Positions 55,472-63,687 of a DNA stretch of 64,000 bases are shown here, in pieces. The stretch lies in contig SKVJ01000001.1 in the NCBI GenBank assembly GCA_007129495.1, forward strand, positions 1-64,000, read 5' to 3'. Each line of letters opens with the position of its first letter. The stretch's first letter is position 1. The position numbers were made by a program, and so were the translations under genes. This stretch comes from Dehalococcoidia bacterium (GTDB lineage: Bacteria > Chloroflexota > Dehalococcoidia > GIF9 > AB-539-J10). The notes under the pieces are model-generated. The model searched no databases and was not told the DNA's origin. It worked only from the letters and a program-made list of their open reading frames with translations.

Positions 55472-55914
55472 GCCTCCGGAAGCACAATAGTGGACCGGCC
55501 TTTCTGCACCTCTGCCCCTGCTTCATCCACGATACTCAACTCGAGCGTCAACATTCTCATAGAACCTCTCGTGAGTTTCCGATGTACCTTCGCAATGCAT
55601 GTGACATGGGACCCTGCCGCCACCAACTGAGCGTATTCGAATTCCTGAGAAACATGAATGGTTCCTGGCGGTAATGCGATAAGTTCGCCAAGTGAGGCGA
55701 TCGCTCGAGCCGCGACGGCAAGAGGGGGCACATGGCCTCGTCGTTCAGCTCCGACCGCTTGGATATATTGATCGACTTCCGGCTGCTCAAGGGCGTAATG
55801 AACCGGAGGAAACTCGTGTCCGGGGGTCAGTTCATCGTATTCGCTGGGCAATTCGATAACACCTGTTCTCAGATTCAGACCGACTATTCCGTCGCCTCGT
55901 GGGGCCGGGGTCAT
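55468..55914 (-). CDS. Hot-dog fold (FAS1-like dehydratase/HadA-type) subunit
   Basis: 148 residues. The pattern YALEQPEVDQYIQAVG and HVSQEFEYAQLVAAGSHVTCIAKVHRK is the N-terminal half of a MaoC-like dehydratase (FAS1-type, DUF4442-like group), without the catalytic Asp-His motif. It probably forms a heterodimer with the downstream MaoC protein. First gene of the fatty acid cluster: a TTGACA box lies upstream and the likely -10 leaves a leader of about 5 nt, with no ribosome site. Confidence 0.75.
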   Translation of the reverse strand: MTPAPRGDGIVGLNLRTGVIELPSEYDELTPGHEFPPVHYALEQPEVDQYIQAVGAERRGHVPPLAVAARAIASLGELIALPPGTIHVSQEFEYAQLVAAGSHVTCIAKVHRKLTRGSMRMLTLELSIVDEAGAEVQKGRSTIVLPEA

Positions 55915-55925
55915 ACGTTCGAGTT

Positions 55926-55954
55926 ATGATGCCACCGACCTGAAACCGTGTCAA
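55926..55954 (-). promoter_or_regulatory. Promoter of the fatty acid cluster
   Basis: TTGACA (55954-55949), 17-nt spacer, CATCAT (55931-55926); an alternative -10 is CATAAC three bases on. Predicted start about 5 nt before the first ATG. Confidence 0.5.
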
Positions 55955-56027
55955 TAGCGGCTTGAATCCGACCCTCGACCCGAATAAGATAGGAGACAGC
56001 GCCGCAAAGTTGGTGGTACACATTATG

Positions 56028-56471
56028 TGGGAATTGGTGCAGCTTCTGCTTCGCAACCAGATGATTACGTCGCCTCTACTTGCATGGGCAGCCGCACAGA
56101 TCATCAAGACGGCGATCGACACTCTACGACGCCGACGATTCAATCTCAACATGCTGCTAGGCCCTGGAGGCATGCCTAGCGCACACTCGGCGCTGGTATC
56201 AGGACTGGCAACTGCAACTGCGTTGAGCCAGGGAGTCGACTCTCCGTCGTTTGCTATAACTGCCGTGCTCGCAGGAATCGTGATGTACGATGCTGCTGGT
56301 GTCCGCCAGGCTGTTGACAGGCAGTCGGAAATACTGACGCACATCCTGACACATGTGCCACGGACACACGATGATTTCGACAGGTTCCTTATGGGGCTGG
56401 TGGGCCATACCCGTGTGCAGGTAATTGGGGGCGCACTTCTCGGCATCGCAATAGCGACACTGCGACATTGA
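56028..56471 (+). CDS. Divergent PAP2 family (DUF212) membrane protein
   Basis: 147 residues from ATG 56028; a TTG frame from 55962 adds 22 residues without membrane character. LLAWAAAQIIKTAIDTLRRRRF, GPGGMPSAHSALVSGLATATAL, YDAAGVRQAVDRQSEIL and MGLVGHTRVQVIGGALLGIA are the DUF212 signatures, related to acid phosphatase/vanadium haloperoxidase PAP2 folds. Probably a lipid-phosphate phosphatase in the membrane; the substrate is unknown. Confidence 0.88.
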   Translation, partial: WELVQLLLRNQMITSPLLAWAAAQIIKTAIDTLRRRRFNLNMLLGPGGMPSAHSALVSGLATATALSQGVDSPSFAITAVLAGIVMYDAAGVRQAVDRQSEILTHILTHVPRTHDDFDRFLMGLVGHTRVQVIGGALLGIAIATLRH

Positions 56472-56493
56472 GCATCCTTCCAAAGCAGGTGCT

Positions 56494-56522
56494 TTGAGGT
56501 TGCCCCTGGCTTGCTCTATAAT
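56494..56522 (+). promoter_or_regulatory. Promoter of the rhomboid gene (leaderless)
   Basis: TTGAGG (56494-56499), 17-nt spacer, perfect TATAAT (56517-56522). The expected start, 7 nt downstream, is the A of the ATG at 56529. Confidence 0.7.
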
Positions 56523-56528
56523 CCATCA

Positions 56529-57104
56529 ATGCGTCGTTCTACTTCTTCCGGAATAAGCGCAATACTCTTCATTGTCGCCCTCTGTTTCCTGGTATTCGCT
56601 TTCACACTATTTCGCCCTGAACTCATCAGGATACTTGGACTCACTCCAGCCCTTGTGCCACAACAACCATGGACGCTCATCACCGCGATGTTTGTTCATG
56701 CGAATCTTACTCATATCATGTTCAACATGATCAGCCTGTTCTTTCTGGGCACCTTCTTCTTGCGTCTCGTAGGAGAAGCGGATTTCCTCAAGGTCTACTT
56801 CATTGGTGGACTCGCGGGCAATTTCCTTTACCTGCTTCTGGGCCCCGCAATGATTCCGGGCGTGGGTGCTTCTGGGGCCATTTTCACCATCGGAGGCGCG
56901 TTGGCGATTATGGTTCCGAAGATGCCTGTGTTCGTGTTCCCTCTACCGGTACCCGTTCCTCTCGGTGGGGCAATGGTGTTCTTCCTACTCATCGGCTTCG
57001 TGATTCCCGGAATCGCCTGGCAGGCGCATCTTGGAGGTTTCGTTTTCGGTATGCTTGCGGGTCTCTACTACAAGAAGCGAGGAAGACGGCCCCTTCACTA
57101 CTAG
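56529..57104 (+). CDS. Rhomboid family intramembrane serine protease
   Basis: 191 residues, six membrane helices. Catalytic Ser115 in GVGASGAIF and His167 in WQAHLGGFVFG form the dyad; HANLTHIMFNMISLFFLG supplies the His and Asn of the oxyanion site. It should cleave membrane-spanning substrates inside the bilayer. ATG 56529 is chosen because a strong promoter overlaps any earlier start. A hydrolase gene follows 16 nt downstream. Substrate unknown. Confidence 0.92.
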   Translation: MRRSTSSGISAILFIVALCFLVFAFTLFRPELIRILGLTPALVPQQPWTLITAMFVHANLTHIMFNMISLFFLGTFFLRLVGEADFLKVYFIGGLAGNFLYLLLGPAMIPGVGASGAIFTIGGALAIMVPKMPVFVFPLPVPVPLGGAMVFFLLIGFVIPGIAWQAHLGGFVFGMLAGLYYKKRGRRPLHY

Positions 57105-57120
57105 ACTCTACAGGTTGCAC

Positions 57121-57879
57121 GTGGCCATTCCAGTCAGTTTCCTGAGCGATCAGTGGCGGCTTGTCGGTGAGCTCCACCTACCAGAGACTTCCGGCCCGTG
57201 GCCCGGCCTGTGTATCTGTCACGGAATTCCCGCCGTGCCCTTCAACCCTGAAGACACAGGCTATCGCCAAGTAGCTGCACGCTTCGCAGCCGCCGGATTC
57301 TCCACTCTCCTTTTCCACTTCAGAGGAGCAGGACTAAGCGAGGGTAACTTCGACATGCTCGGATGGTCGCGAGATCTCAGCGCGGCCATAACGTTTCTGT
57401 CGCATACCGACCATGTGGACATGTCGAAGATCTTCGTCATGGGATTCAGTGGCGGTGCGGCTGCAGGCATCCATCTGGCTGCCCGGGACGAACGGGTAAA
57501 AGGCGTCGTTTCCTGCGCCTCACCTGCTCACTTCCGCGACCTGATTGAAGAGCCGGCACTCAGCGAATGCCTCAGGCGCTGGAGAGAGATAGGTATCATA
57601 CGGGATCCTGGTTTTCCGCCGAATCTGGCGGACTGGGTATCCGGGTTCGTTGAGGTGACTCCAGTCAGGCATGCCGGGCGAATCGCACCACGGCCCCTTC
57701 TCCTCATCCATGGCGCTGCTGATGATGTTGTGCCCCTGTCTCACGCATACGAGCTTTACGATGCAGCCGCGGAACCCAGACACCTCGAGATTCTCACTGA
57801 CGGAGTACACAGGTTAAGGGTGGATGATAGAGCTATCACTATCGCGCTCCGCTGGCTGCGCAAACACGCGTCAGCTTGA
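57121..57879 (+). CDS. Alpha/beta hydrolase
   Basis: 252 residues from GTG 57121 (a TTG two codons earlier is possible; the frame is open to 57031 inside the rhomboid gene). Ser110 in GFSGGAAAG is the nucleophile, the acid is in HGAADDVVP and the His in DGVHRLR. The oxyanion region is CHGIPAVP, with HFRGAGLSEG after it. It resembles small esterase/peptidase-type serine hydrolases such as the YsgA/DLH group. No substrate can be named. Confidence 0.83.
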   Translation: MAIPVSFLSDQWRLVGELHLPETSGPWPGLCICHGIPAVPFNPEDTGYRQVAARFAAAGFSTLLFHFRGAGLSEGNFDMLGWSRDLSAAITFLSHTDHVDMSKIFVMGFSGGAAAGIHLAARDERVKGVVSCASPAHFRDLIEEPALSECLRRWREIGIIRDPGFPPNLADWVSGFVEVTPVRHAGRIAPRPLLLIHGAADDVVPLSHAYELYDAAAEPRHLEILTDGVHRLRVDDRAITIALRWLRKHASA

Positions 57880-57930
57880 CGCTGCGTTCGCACTGATGCT
57901 AAAATTCAAGGTCTTCTTGGAGGTGCAGAA

Positions 57931-58251
57931 ATTTACGCCATAGTTGAATCCGGTGGAAAACAGTATAAGGTTGCTCCGCGCCAGGTTCTTGATGTCGACA
58001 ACCTGGCAGCAGTTGATGGAGAAACAGTAGAGTTGGATAGAGTGCTTTTCATATCCGATGGTGAATCCAGTAAGGTAGGTTCCCCTACTGTGGATGGCGC
58101 GAAAGTTCTGGCCACATCCAACGGGCCGGTGAAGGGAAAGAAAATAGTCGTCTTCCGATACAAGAATAAGACACGGCAGCGCAGGAAGACAGGCTTCAGA
58201 GCGAAGCAGACACGATTGACAATTGACCGTGTGGTCATGCCTGGAGAGTAA
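57931..58251 (+). CDS. rplU: 50S ribosomal protein L21, apparent AUU start
   Basis: 106 residues. YAIVESGGKQYKVAPRQVLDVDN at the start and KGKKIVVFRYKNKTRQRRKTGFRAKQT near the end are the L21 signatures. The frame is open from 57880 but has no ATG, GTG or TTG before the YAIVESGGKQY core. The codon exactly where the family's Met stands is ATT (57931-57933), 7 nt after a perfect GGAGG (57919-57923). AUU is a rare start codon under IF3 control, known from infC, so this may be a regulatory device. The next ATG (58033 region) would delete a third of the protein. Confidence 0.92.
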   Translation: MYAIVESGGKQYKVAPRQVLDVDNLAAVDGETVELDRVLFISDGESSKVGSPTVDGAKVLATSNGPVKGKKIVVFRYKNKTRQRRKTGFRAKQTRLTIDRVVMPGE

Positions 58252-58254
58252 GAT

Positions 58255-58506
58255 ATGGCACATAAGAAAGGCGGCGGCAGCACAAGGTGCGGTCGCGACA
58301 GTAATTCGAAGAGACTGGGAGTGAAACGCTACGGTGGAGAGCTCGTACGCGCAGGGAACATTATCATCCGACAGCGTGGCACGAGTGTGAAACCCGGCAA
58401 TAACGTCGGCATGGGCAGGGACCACACCCTGTTTGCACTCGTGGATGGTTGCGTGAAGTTCGAGCCGGCTTCCAAGTATCAGAAGAAGGTAAGCATATAT
58501 CCATGA
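58255..58506 (+). CDS. rpmA: 50S ribosomal protein L27
   Basis: 83 residues. [29 protein letters not shown] is the family start; [24 protein letters not shown] follows. The N-terminal tail reaches the peptidyl-transferase centre; it starts directly with MAHKKG, so no N-terminal cleavage as in Firmicutes seems needed. GGAGAG precedes the ATG. It lies 3 nt after rplU and its stop overlaps the rpmE start. Confidence 0.97.
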   Translation: MAHKKGGGSTRCGRDSNSKRLGVKRYGGELVRAGNIIIRQRGTSVKPGNNVGMGRDHTLFALVDGCVKFEPASKYQKKVSIYP

Positions 58507-58709
58507 AGCCAAAGATACACCCGAAGTACTACGACGACGCCAAGGTCACGTGCTTGTGTGGCAACGTGTTTGCGTGTGGTGCAAGCAAACCGGAAATTCG
58601 TGTTGAGATCTGCAGTGCGTGCCATCCTTTCTATACCGGGCAGCAGAGAATCGTTGACACTATGGGCCGTGTAGAAAGATTCAAGAAGAAATACGGCATC
58701 AAAGAATAG
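58503..58709 (+). CDS. rpmE: 50S ribosomal protein L31, zinc-binding type
   Basis: 68 residues from ATG 58503 (ATGA overlap with rpmA). [21 protein letters not shown], then [32 protein letters not shown]: the Cys residues make this the zinc-containing form. In many related bacteria rpmE follows rho; here it has joined rplU-rpmA instead. A longer frame from 58449 lies within rpmA and is not used. Confidence 0.96.
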   Translation: MKPKIHPKYYDDAKVTCLCGNVFACGASKPEIRVEICSACHPFYTGQQRIVDTMGRVERFKKKYGIKE

Positions 58710-58730
58710 GTGTTCGTTGATTGCCAATAG

Positions 58731-58764
58731 GAGAGGGATGGTGTACGAGAGAGCCATCCCTCTC
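58731..58764 (+). terminator. Candidate terminator/attenuator after rpmE
   Basis: GAGAGGGATGG (58731-58741) and CCATCCCTCTC (58754-58764) form an 11-bp perfect stem with a 12-nt loop. No T-tract follows. It separates the ribosomal genes from the DUF1385 gene, 24 bp downstream. Confidence 0.5.
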
Positions 58765-58787
58765 TATGCGTTCTCTGGAGCAGTGTG

Positions 58788-59678
58788 ATGGCAGGCAGAT
58801 TCCACTACGGCGGACAGGCGCTCATCGAAGGTGTCATGATGCGCGGCCGAACGACCCTCGCAATGGCGTTGCGTCTGCCGAATGGCCAGATCGAGACCAA
58901 AGACAAACCGATCCCGTCGCTTTATACCGGACGATTTCGAAAGGTACCGCTCATACGTGGTGTACTGATACTGCTTGAGACACTTATCATTGGCACTCAG
59001 GCACTTCTCTACTCCGCGGAGAAAGCAGCCACAGGAGAGGACGGCGAGGAACTCCCAAAAGGTGCGTTAATCCTTGCAGTTGCTGGTAGCCTGACCTTCA
59101 GCGTCGCCCTGTTCTTTGTGGCTCCGCTTGTTATCTCGCGGAGTCTCGACGCATACATTGCATCGGATTTGACGAGTAACATACTTGAGGGTGGCATCCG
59201 CATCCTCCTCTTCATCAGCTACGTGGCACTCATCGGGCTGATGCCAGATGTCAGACGAGTGTTCGCCTATCATGGCGCTGAACACAGGGTGATTAACGCG
59301 TACGAAGCCGACATACCCCTTACACCAGAGGCGGTACGGAACTATTCAACTTCCCACGCACGATGTGGCACAAGTTTCATATTCGTGGTGCTGGTAGTAT
59401 CGATTCTCGTACTGGCCCTTCTGGGACGGCCTCCAATTCTGATCGGCATCCTTTCGAGGCTATTGCTATTACCACTCATCGCCGCCGCAAGTTACGAAAT
59501 CATCAAATGGTCCGCAGATCGACAGAACAACCTCCTCGTGAGATTGTTCACGCTGCCGGGACTTACTCTTCAGAAGCTCGTGACACGTCAGCCAGATGAG
59601 GGACAGGTGGAGGCAGCAATCGCCGCATTGCAACTGGTTCTGGATGAGCAGCCTGAACCACGCATCGAGACTACTTAG
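58788..59678 (+). CDS. DUF1385 (YqhQ-like) membrane protein
   Basis: 296 residues from ATG 58788 (GGAG 8 nt upstream; GTG one codon earlier possible). [27 protein letters not shown] is the conserved start; [17 protein letters not shown] and [15 protein letters not shown] are further motifs. Four or five hydrophobic segments. The family has no settled function; in several phyla it is encoded between rpmE and prfA, and here it follows rpmE but prfA is missing. It overlaps the convergent hisI by 4 nt. Confidence 0.9.
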   Translation: MAGRFHYGGQALIEGVMMRGRTTLAMALRLPNGQIETKDKPIPSLYTGRFRKVPLIRGVLILLETLIIGTQALLYSAEKAATGEDGEELPKGALILAVAGSLTFSVALFFVAPLVISRSLDAYIASDLTSNILEGGIRILLFISYVALIGLMPDVRRVFAYHGAEHRVINAYEADIPLTPEAVRNYSTSHARCGTSFIFVVLVVSILVLALLGRPPILIGILSRLLLLPLIAAASYEIIKWSADRQNNLLVRLFTLPGLTLQKLVTRQPDEGQVEAAIAALQLVLDEQPEPRIETT

Positions 59679-60013
59679 CCTGTATCATGAGGGTCGAGTC
59701 CGCGCATCTCCCCTGCATCGGCAACGAAGCAGGTACGAGTACCCAGGTGACAGACGGGTCCAATAGGGTCAGCCTGCACCAGAATGGTGTCACTGTCACA
59801 ATCTTTGCTGATACTCCGCACACGTAAGAAATTGCCCGACGTCTCTCCCTTGTGCCAAAGCTCCCGCCGACTACGACTGTAGAACCACACGTCACCACTT
59901 TCAACTGTGCGTCGCAGCGATTCCGTGTTCATGTAGCCTAGCATCAGGACTTCGCCGCTCGTGGCATCCTGAATTATGGCGGGGATTAATCCATTGCCGT
60001 CAAGCTTGAGCAT
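59675..60013 (-). CDS. hisI: Phosphoribosyl-AMP cyclohydrolase
   Basis: 112 residues, the stand-alone cyclohydrolase without the HisE pyrophosphohydrolase. [35 protein letters not shown], and the metal-binding CDSDTILV with CHLGTRTCF. Third step of histidine synthesis. Its ATG is directly after the hisA stop. Confidence 0.95.
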   Translation of the reverse strand: MLKLDGNGLIPAIIQDATSGEVLMLGYMNTESLRRTVESGDVWFYSRSRRELWHKGETSGNFLRVRSISKDCDSDTILVQADPIGPVCHLGTRTCFVADAGEMRGLDPHDTG

Positions 60014-60730
60014 TCATCCTCCGTATAATGATATGGCCTCGCGCAGATCTATAGCTCCGACGTAAATCGCCTTTCCGAGGATTGCGCCGGCTGCTCCAAC
60101 ATCGCGCAGCCTCCTCAGATGTTCGAGCGAAGCGATTCCTCCCGCCGCAATAACCGGCACCTCGATACTTCCAATCAGTCCTTCGAGAGCCTGAAAATTC
60201 GGCTCAGTCATAGTCCCGTCCCTGCGCACATCTGTGTAGATGAATCGAGAGACCCCTGCATCCTGCATGCTCCTGCACAGGTCGGCAACCGGAATCCTGG
60301 TCCCGACAATCCATCCTCGAGTCGTAACGTAGCCATCTCGAGCATCAAGGCTTACCACGATAGCTTCAGGATTCTCTTCAACCAATCCCTTCACTAGAGC
60401 AGTATTCTCGACAGCCACAGTCCCCAGCACAACCTTCTCAACTCCACGAGAGACCAGCCAGTCTGCATCGTCCTTCGTACGTATTCCTCCCCCGACCTCT
60501 ATCCTTCCTGCGGCGGCCGACAGAATTGCCAGAATTGCCTGGTGGTTCACCAGATGTCCCTCAGCCGCACCTTCCAGGTCGACGACATGTATAAGGTCGG
60601 CGCCACATTCACGCCATTTGCCAGCAACGGAAGAGGGATCCAGATCGAATACCTCTTCCCTGGAATAGTCGCCCTGAAACAGACGTACGCAAGCGCCGCG
60701 CCTCAGGTCAATAGCGGGGATTATCTCCAT
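60014..60730 (-). CDS. hisA: ProFAR isomerase
   Basis: 238 residues from ATG 60730. EIIPAIDLRRGACVRLFQGDY, IEVGGGIRTKDDADWLVSRGVEKVVLGT, DARDGYVTTRGW, and the C-terminal VIAAGGIASLEHL and GAILGKAIYVG mark the half-barrels; catalytic Asp residues are in AIDL and YTDVRRDGT. It isomerises ProFAR to PRFAR in histidine synthesis. A frame open to 60778 begins within the TATAAT box and is rejected. First gene of hisA-hisI, detached from the rest of the his genes. Confidence 0.95.
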   Translation of the reverse strand: MEIIPAIDLRRGACVRLFQGDYSREEVFDLDPSSVAGKWRECGADLIHVVDLEGAAEGHLVNHQAILAILSAAAGRIEVGGGIRTKDDADWLVSRGVEKVVLGTVAVENTALVKGLVEENPEAIVVSLDARDGYVTTRGWIVGTRIPVADLCRSMQDAGVSRFIYTDVRRDGTMTEPNFQALEGLIGSIEVPVIAAGGIASLEHLRRLRDVGAAGAILGKAIYVGAIDLREAISLYGG

Positions 60731-60776
60731 GGAAGCATCAGGCTCAGAATAGTGTATCGGCAAGACCGAACGGCAC

Positions 60777-60806
60777 ATTATAAGAGAAGAGGACGACCAC
60801 TGTCAT
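60777..60806 (-). promoter_or_regulatory. Promoter of hisA-hisI
   Basis: ATGACA (60806-60801), 18-nt spacer, perfect TATAAT (60782-60777). Predicted start near 60770, about 40 nt before the hisA ATG. No aromatic- or His-rich leader ORF follows. Confidence 0.65.
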
Positions 60807-60858
60807 GCTCGACACTGAGGCAAACCCAGTGCATAGAGGGTGCCAGGCACCAATGACT

Positions 60859-61533
60859 TCAGGACCGGGATGTTGTGGAAGCAGATGAGACCGCAGGTAC
60901 TTCACTCAACAGAGTATCAAGCGGTGTGGCATCTTCGATATGGTAGCTACCAACTCGCGTCCTGCGAACCTCCTCTACTGTAGCGCCAACGCCGAGCTTC
61001 TGCCCCAGGTCATGCACAAGACTCCTCACGTAGAACCCCGATGATACCTCGCATTCCAGTGCAAAGTTAGGATAGTCGAAGGCAACAAGACGAACGGAAT
61101 ACACAGTCACCTGAGAAGCGGGGAGATTCACCTCTACTCCTTTACGGGCCAGCTCATACGATCTCTTCCCCTCCAGCTTCTTGGCGGAAAACGCTGGCGG
61201 TACCTGCAACTGTTCTCCCTCGAAACTCTTCAGTGCTCCCTCCACCTCTTCACGAGTGACTGTCCGATTGCAGGTACTCACCACATCCCCGGCGATATCA
61301 TATGTGGTGGTGGTTGTGCCGAAGAGGGCACGCACCAGGTATGTCTTCTTCATGTGCAGAAAAGTCGCCGCCTCTTTTGTGCGCTTGCCGGTCAACAGGA
61401 TAAGCAAACCCGTCGCCAGAGGATCGAGAGTTCCGGTGTGACCAACCTTGGTCTTGAACCGTTTCTTCACCAGAGCCACGACTCTGGCTGAAGTGATACC
61501 TTTTGGTTTGTCGATGAGCAGAGTGACATCCAT
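60859..61533 (-). CDS. truB: tRNA pseudouridine(55) synthase
   Basis: 224 residues from ATG 61533 (GTG/ATG at 61554/61551 would add six or seven residues). LLIDKPKGITS is the family start, GHTGTLDPLATGLL holds the catalytic Asp, and KTYLVRALFGTTTTTYD and SGFYVRSLVHDLGQ follow. It makes pseudouridine 55 in the tRNA T-loop. It lacks a PUA domain, as in many bacteria. It follows tilS on the same strand; TATACT 7 nt before the ATG may be an internal leaderless promoter. Confidence 0.95.
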   Translation of the reverse strand: MDVTLLIDKPKGITSARVVALVKKRFKTKVGHTGTLDPLATGLLILLTGKRTKEAATFLHMKKTYLVRALFGTTTTTYDIAGDVVSTCNRTVTREEVEGALKSFEGEQLQVPPAFSAKKLEGKRSYELARKGVEVNLPASQVTVYSVRLVAFDYPNFALECEVSSGFYVRSLVHDLGQKLGVGATVEEVRRTRVGSYHIEDATPLDTLLSEVPAVSSASTTSRS

Positions 61534-61578
61534 AGGGTAAGTATATCGCATCACATATGAGCGCAGTCCCGCCTCGTG

Positions 61579-63042
61579 CTAGAGAGATCGAGGCGCAAAC
61601 TCAAGCCGCAGCACCTCTCGCGTATCTGCCGTGACTTTGACACGTTCGTCGATGTGCCATCCCACAACCCAGATAATCTGGCTCCGGGAACATACAATCG
61701 GGATACTGTCGCGAAGGCCCGCCGGAATTCTGGCATCGACCATCAAGTCCTGAACCTTCTTCTCTCCCGACATGCCGAGGGGCAAGAACCGATCTCCCGG
61801 CTTGCGTCGGCGAACGAAGAGTTCCTCTCCAGTCCTCGGTAGATCCAGATACGCAACATACGGCTCACCCTTGTCGTCATCCATACGCTCCACATAGCTT
61901 GCCGTCACCAACCATCCGGGCATGACGGTCTGGCCCGGCACAACCAGTGGAACAGGCATCGACGGCGCTTCGATTCGGCAAGTGGATGGCTCGGCTGAGC
62001 GAAAGAAAGCCGTCAGATCTCTTTCGCCCCTCCTCCACACAATGCCGTGCGGAAGATCAACTTGTTTGCCTGGTGACTTCCAAACAAGAGACAGCACTGC
62101 CGTTACATGTTCATACGACACATCGCGTACGCCACCACTCAAGTGCATCAAGGTGTTCAGAATTAGCCTGGATTGGACGGCCGGAGAGGATTCAATGAAT
62201 TCTGCCAGATCAATACGCACGCAATCCGGGCAAAGCGTAACGGTTCGCTCCCAGGCTTCCAGAGCTGCTCCCCACAGGTGATTGTCATCTTCCACAGCTG
62301 ACCCGGCAAGGCGAAGCAGTGCATCATCGAAACGGGGGTTCAGTTGTCGCATGATAGGAAGCAACTCAAGCCTGATCCGATTGCGCAGGTAAGTGACTGA
62401 CTCATTCGAGGCATCGTCTCTGAAGCCCAGATTCACGTCACGGCAATACTCTCTAGCCTCTTCACGTGAGACTGTCAGGAGTGGCCTCACCACCCGCAGA
62501 GTAGGGGGTCCGCTAGCTTCGCGAGACTGTAGGGGGAAATCAGCCACCGGCTCAAGCCCTCGAAGACCATGCACTCCTGACCCACGCAATATGTGCAGCA
62601 TGACAGTTTCGACGGCATCATCGGTGGTATGGCCGGTCATCACCACATCAGCCCCAACCTTCTGGGCCACACTCCGCAAGAAGGAATACCGCACCTCTCT
62701 GGCAGCCTCCTCCACGGAACATCGGCGTGACGCCCGATGGGCCATCACATCGCGAGACTCGACCGTACAAGGGAGACCAAGTGCCTCGGCCTGGACTATT
62801 ACGAAATCTGAATCCTCCTTCGAATCAGCGCCACGCAGCATGTGGTCCAGATGAGCCACATGGACCTTCACTTGAAGCGCACCCGACAGTCGGTGAAGTA
62901 CATGTAGCAGGCAGACGGAATCTGCACCACCGGAAACAGCAACCACCACCATGATTCCTGGTGGAAGTGCACACCGGCTCCGGATGAACTCCTGAACTCT
63001 GTTCTCAAGTCCCCTAATGCGGCCCTGGCTGCCTTCCTTCAT
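61579..63042 (-). CDS. tilS: tRNA(Ile)-lysidine synthetase
   Basis: 487 residues. The PP-loop VAVSGGADSVCLLHVL lies near residue 36-50; HLDHMLRGADSKED and MTGHTTDDAVETVMLHILRGSG follow; the C-terminal domain (about 390-480) begins LFVRRRKPGDRFLPLG and has KVQDLMVDARIP. It changes C34 of tRNA-Ile(CAU) to lysidine so that it reads AUA. Essential in most bacteria. Located 6 nt after the phosphatase gene. Confidence 0.95.
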   Translation of the reverse strand: MKEGSQGRIRGLENRVQEFIRSRCALPPGIMVVVAVSGGADSVCLLHVLHRLSGALQVKVHVAHLDHMLRGADSKEDSDFVIVQAEALGLPCTVESRDVMAHRASRRCSVEEAAREVRYSFLRSVAQKVGADVVMTGHTTDDAVETVMLHILRGSGVHGLRGLEPVADFPLQSREASGPPTLRVVRPLLTVSREEAREYCRDVNLGFRDDASNESVTYLRNRIRLELLPIMRQLNPRFDDALLRLAGSAVEDDNHLWGAALEAWERTVTLCPDCVRIDLAEFIESSPAVQSRLILNTLMHLSGGVRDVSYEHVTAVLSLVWKSPGKQVDLPHGIVWRRGERDLTAFFRSAEPSTCRIEAPSMPVPLVVPGQTVMPGWLVTASYVERMDDDKGEPYVAYLDLPRTGEELFVRRRKPGDRFLPLGMSGEKKVQDLMVDARIPAGLRDSIPIVCSRSQIIWVVGWHIDERVKVTADTREVLRLEFAPRSL

Positions 63043-63048
63043 GGAGGT

Positions 63049-63654
63049 CTACACTACCTGATAAGATGTATCGTTGAACCGTGAAAGCCGTGCTCCAAAC
63101 CTCCCGAATTCAATGGTGCTGATGCTTCCCGGATCCATGCGGAACTTGACGAGCATGTGTAATGGCAATTCAAGCGCCTTCAGGATGATGGATAACGTCG
63201 TGAAATAGTGGCTTACGACCAGAACGTTCTCGGGAGTCCCATTGCCAACGTAAGAGCTCACAACTCCCCAGGCCCGTTCCTGCAACTCTACGAAACTCTC
63301 GCCACCAGGCAGACGCTCCCTTCCGCCTCTCCACCAATCCAGCAGAAGCTCCGTGAAGGTCTGAGGCATCTCGGTCGTTGAAAGGCCATCGAACTCACCT
63401 ACGTTTACTTCCTTCAACTCCGGATGGAAATTGACGGCCAGTTGATGGTAGCTGGCTATGGCTTCCGCGGTCACAGCCGTGCGCCGTAACGGACTTGCCA
63501 GGATCAGATCAACTGTCTCATCGCGAAAAATCTTCCCCAGGAGGAGTATCTGCCGCCGGCCATGCTCACTCAGTTCAGTATCAACCCCCCCACCCTGGAC
63601 TTTCCGCTCGCTATTCCACACCGTCTCGCCATGTCGAACCAGAATCAGTCTCAA
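63049..63654 (-). CDS. Histidine phosphatase family protein
   Basis: 201 residues from TTG 63654, which gives the classic start LRLILVRHGETVWN and has GGAGG 4 nt upstream; ATG 63675 or 63678 would add seven or eight residues but has no ribosome site. RHG holds the phospho-His, VSHYFTT the second catalytic His, ASPLRRTAVTAEAI and EVNVGEFDG are the other motifs. Related to phosphoglycerate mutase-like and alpha-ribazole phosphatase proteins; the substrate is not evident. Confidence 0.85.
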   Translation of the reverse strand: MRLILVRHGETVWNSERKVQGGGVDTELSEHGRRQILLLGKIFRDETVDLILASPLRRTAVTAEAIASYHQLAVNFHPELKEVNVGEFDGLSTTEMPQTFTELLLDWWRGGRERLPGGESFVELQERAWGVVSSYVGNGTPENVLVVSHYFTTLSIILKALELPLHMLVKFRMDPGSISTIEFGRFGARLSRFNDTSYQVV

Positions 63655-63687
63655 GAAGGAACCTCCATGAACCATCAAACAGTAACG

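Noticed and set aside
58449-58502. N-terminal extension of L31
   Set aside because: It lies within rpmA; the family start MKPKIHP at 58503 forms a normal ATGA overlap.
57871-58512. 213-residue minus-strand frame across rplU-rpmA
   Set aside because: It lies opposite two certain ribosomal protein genes.
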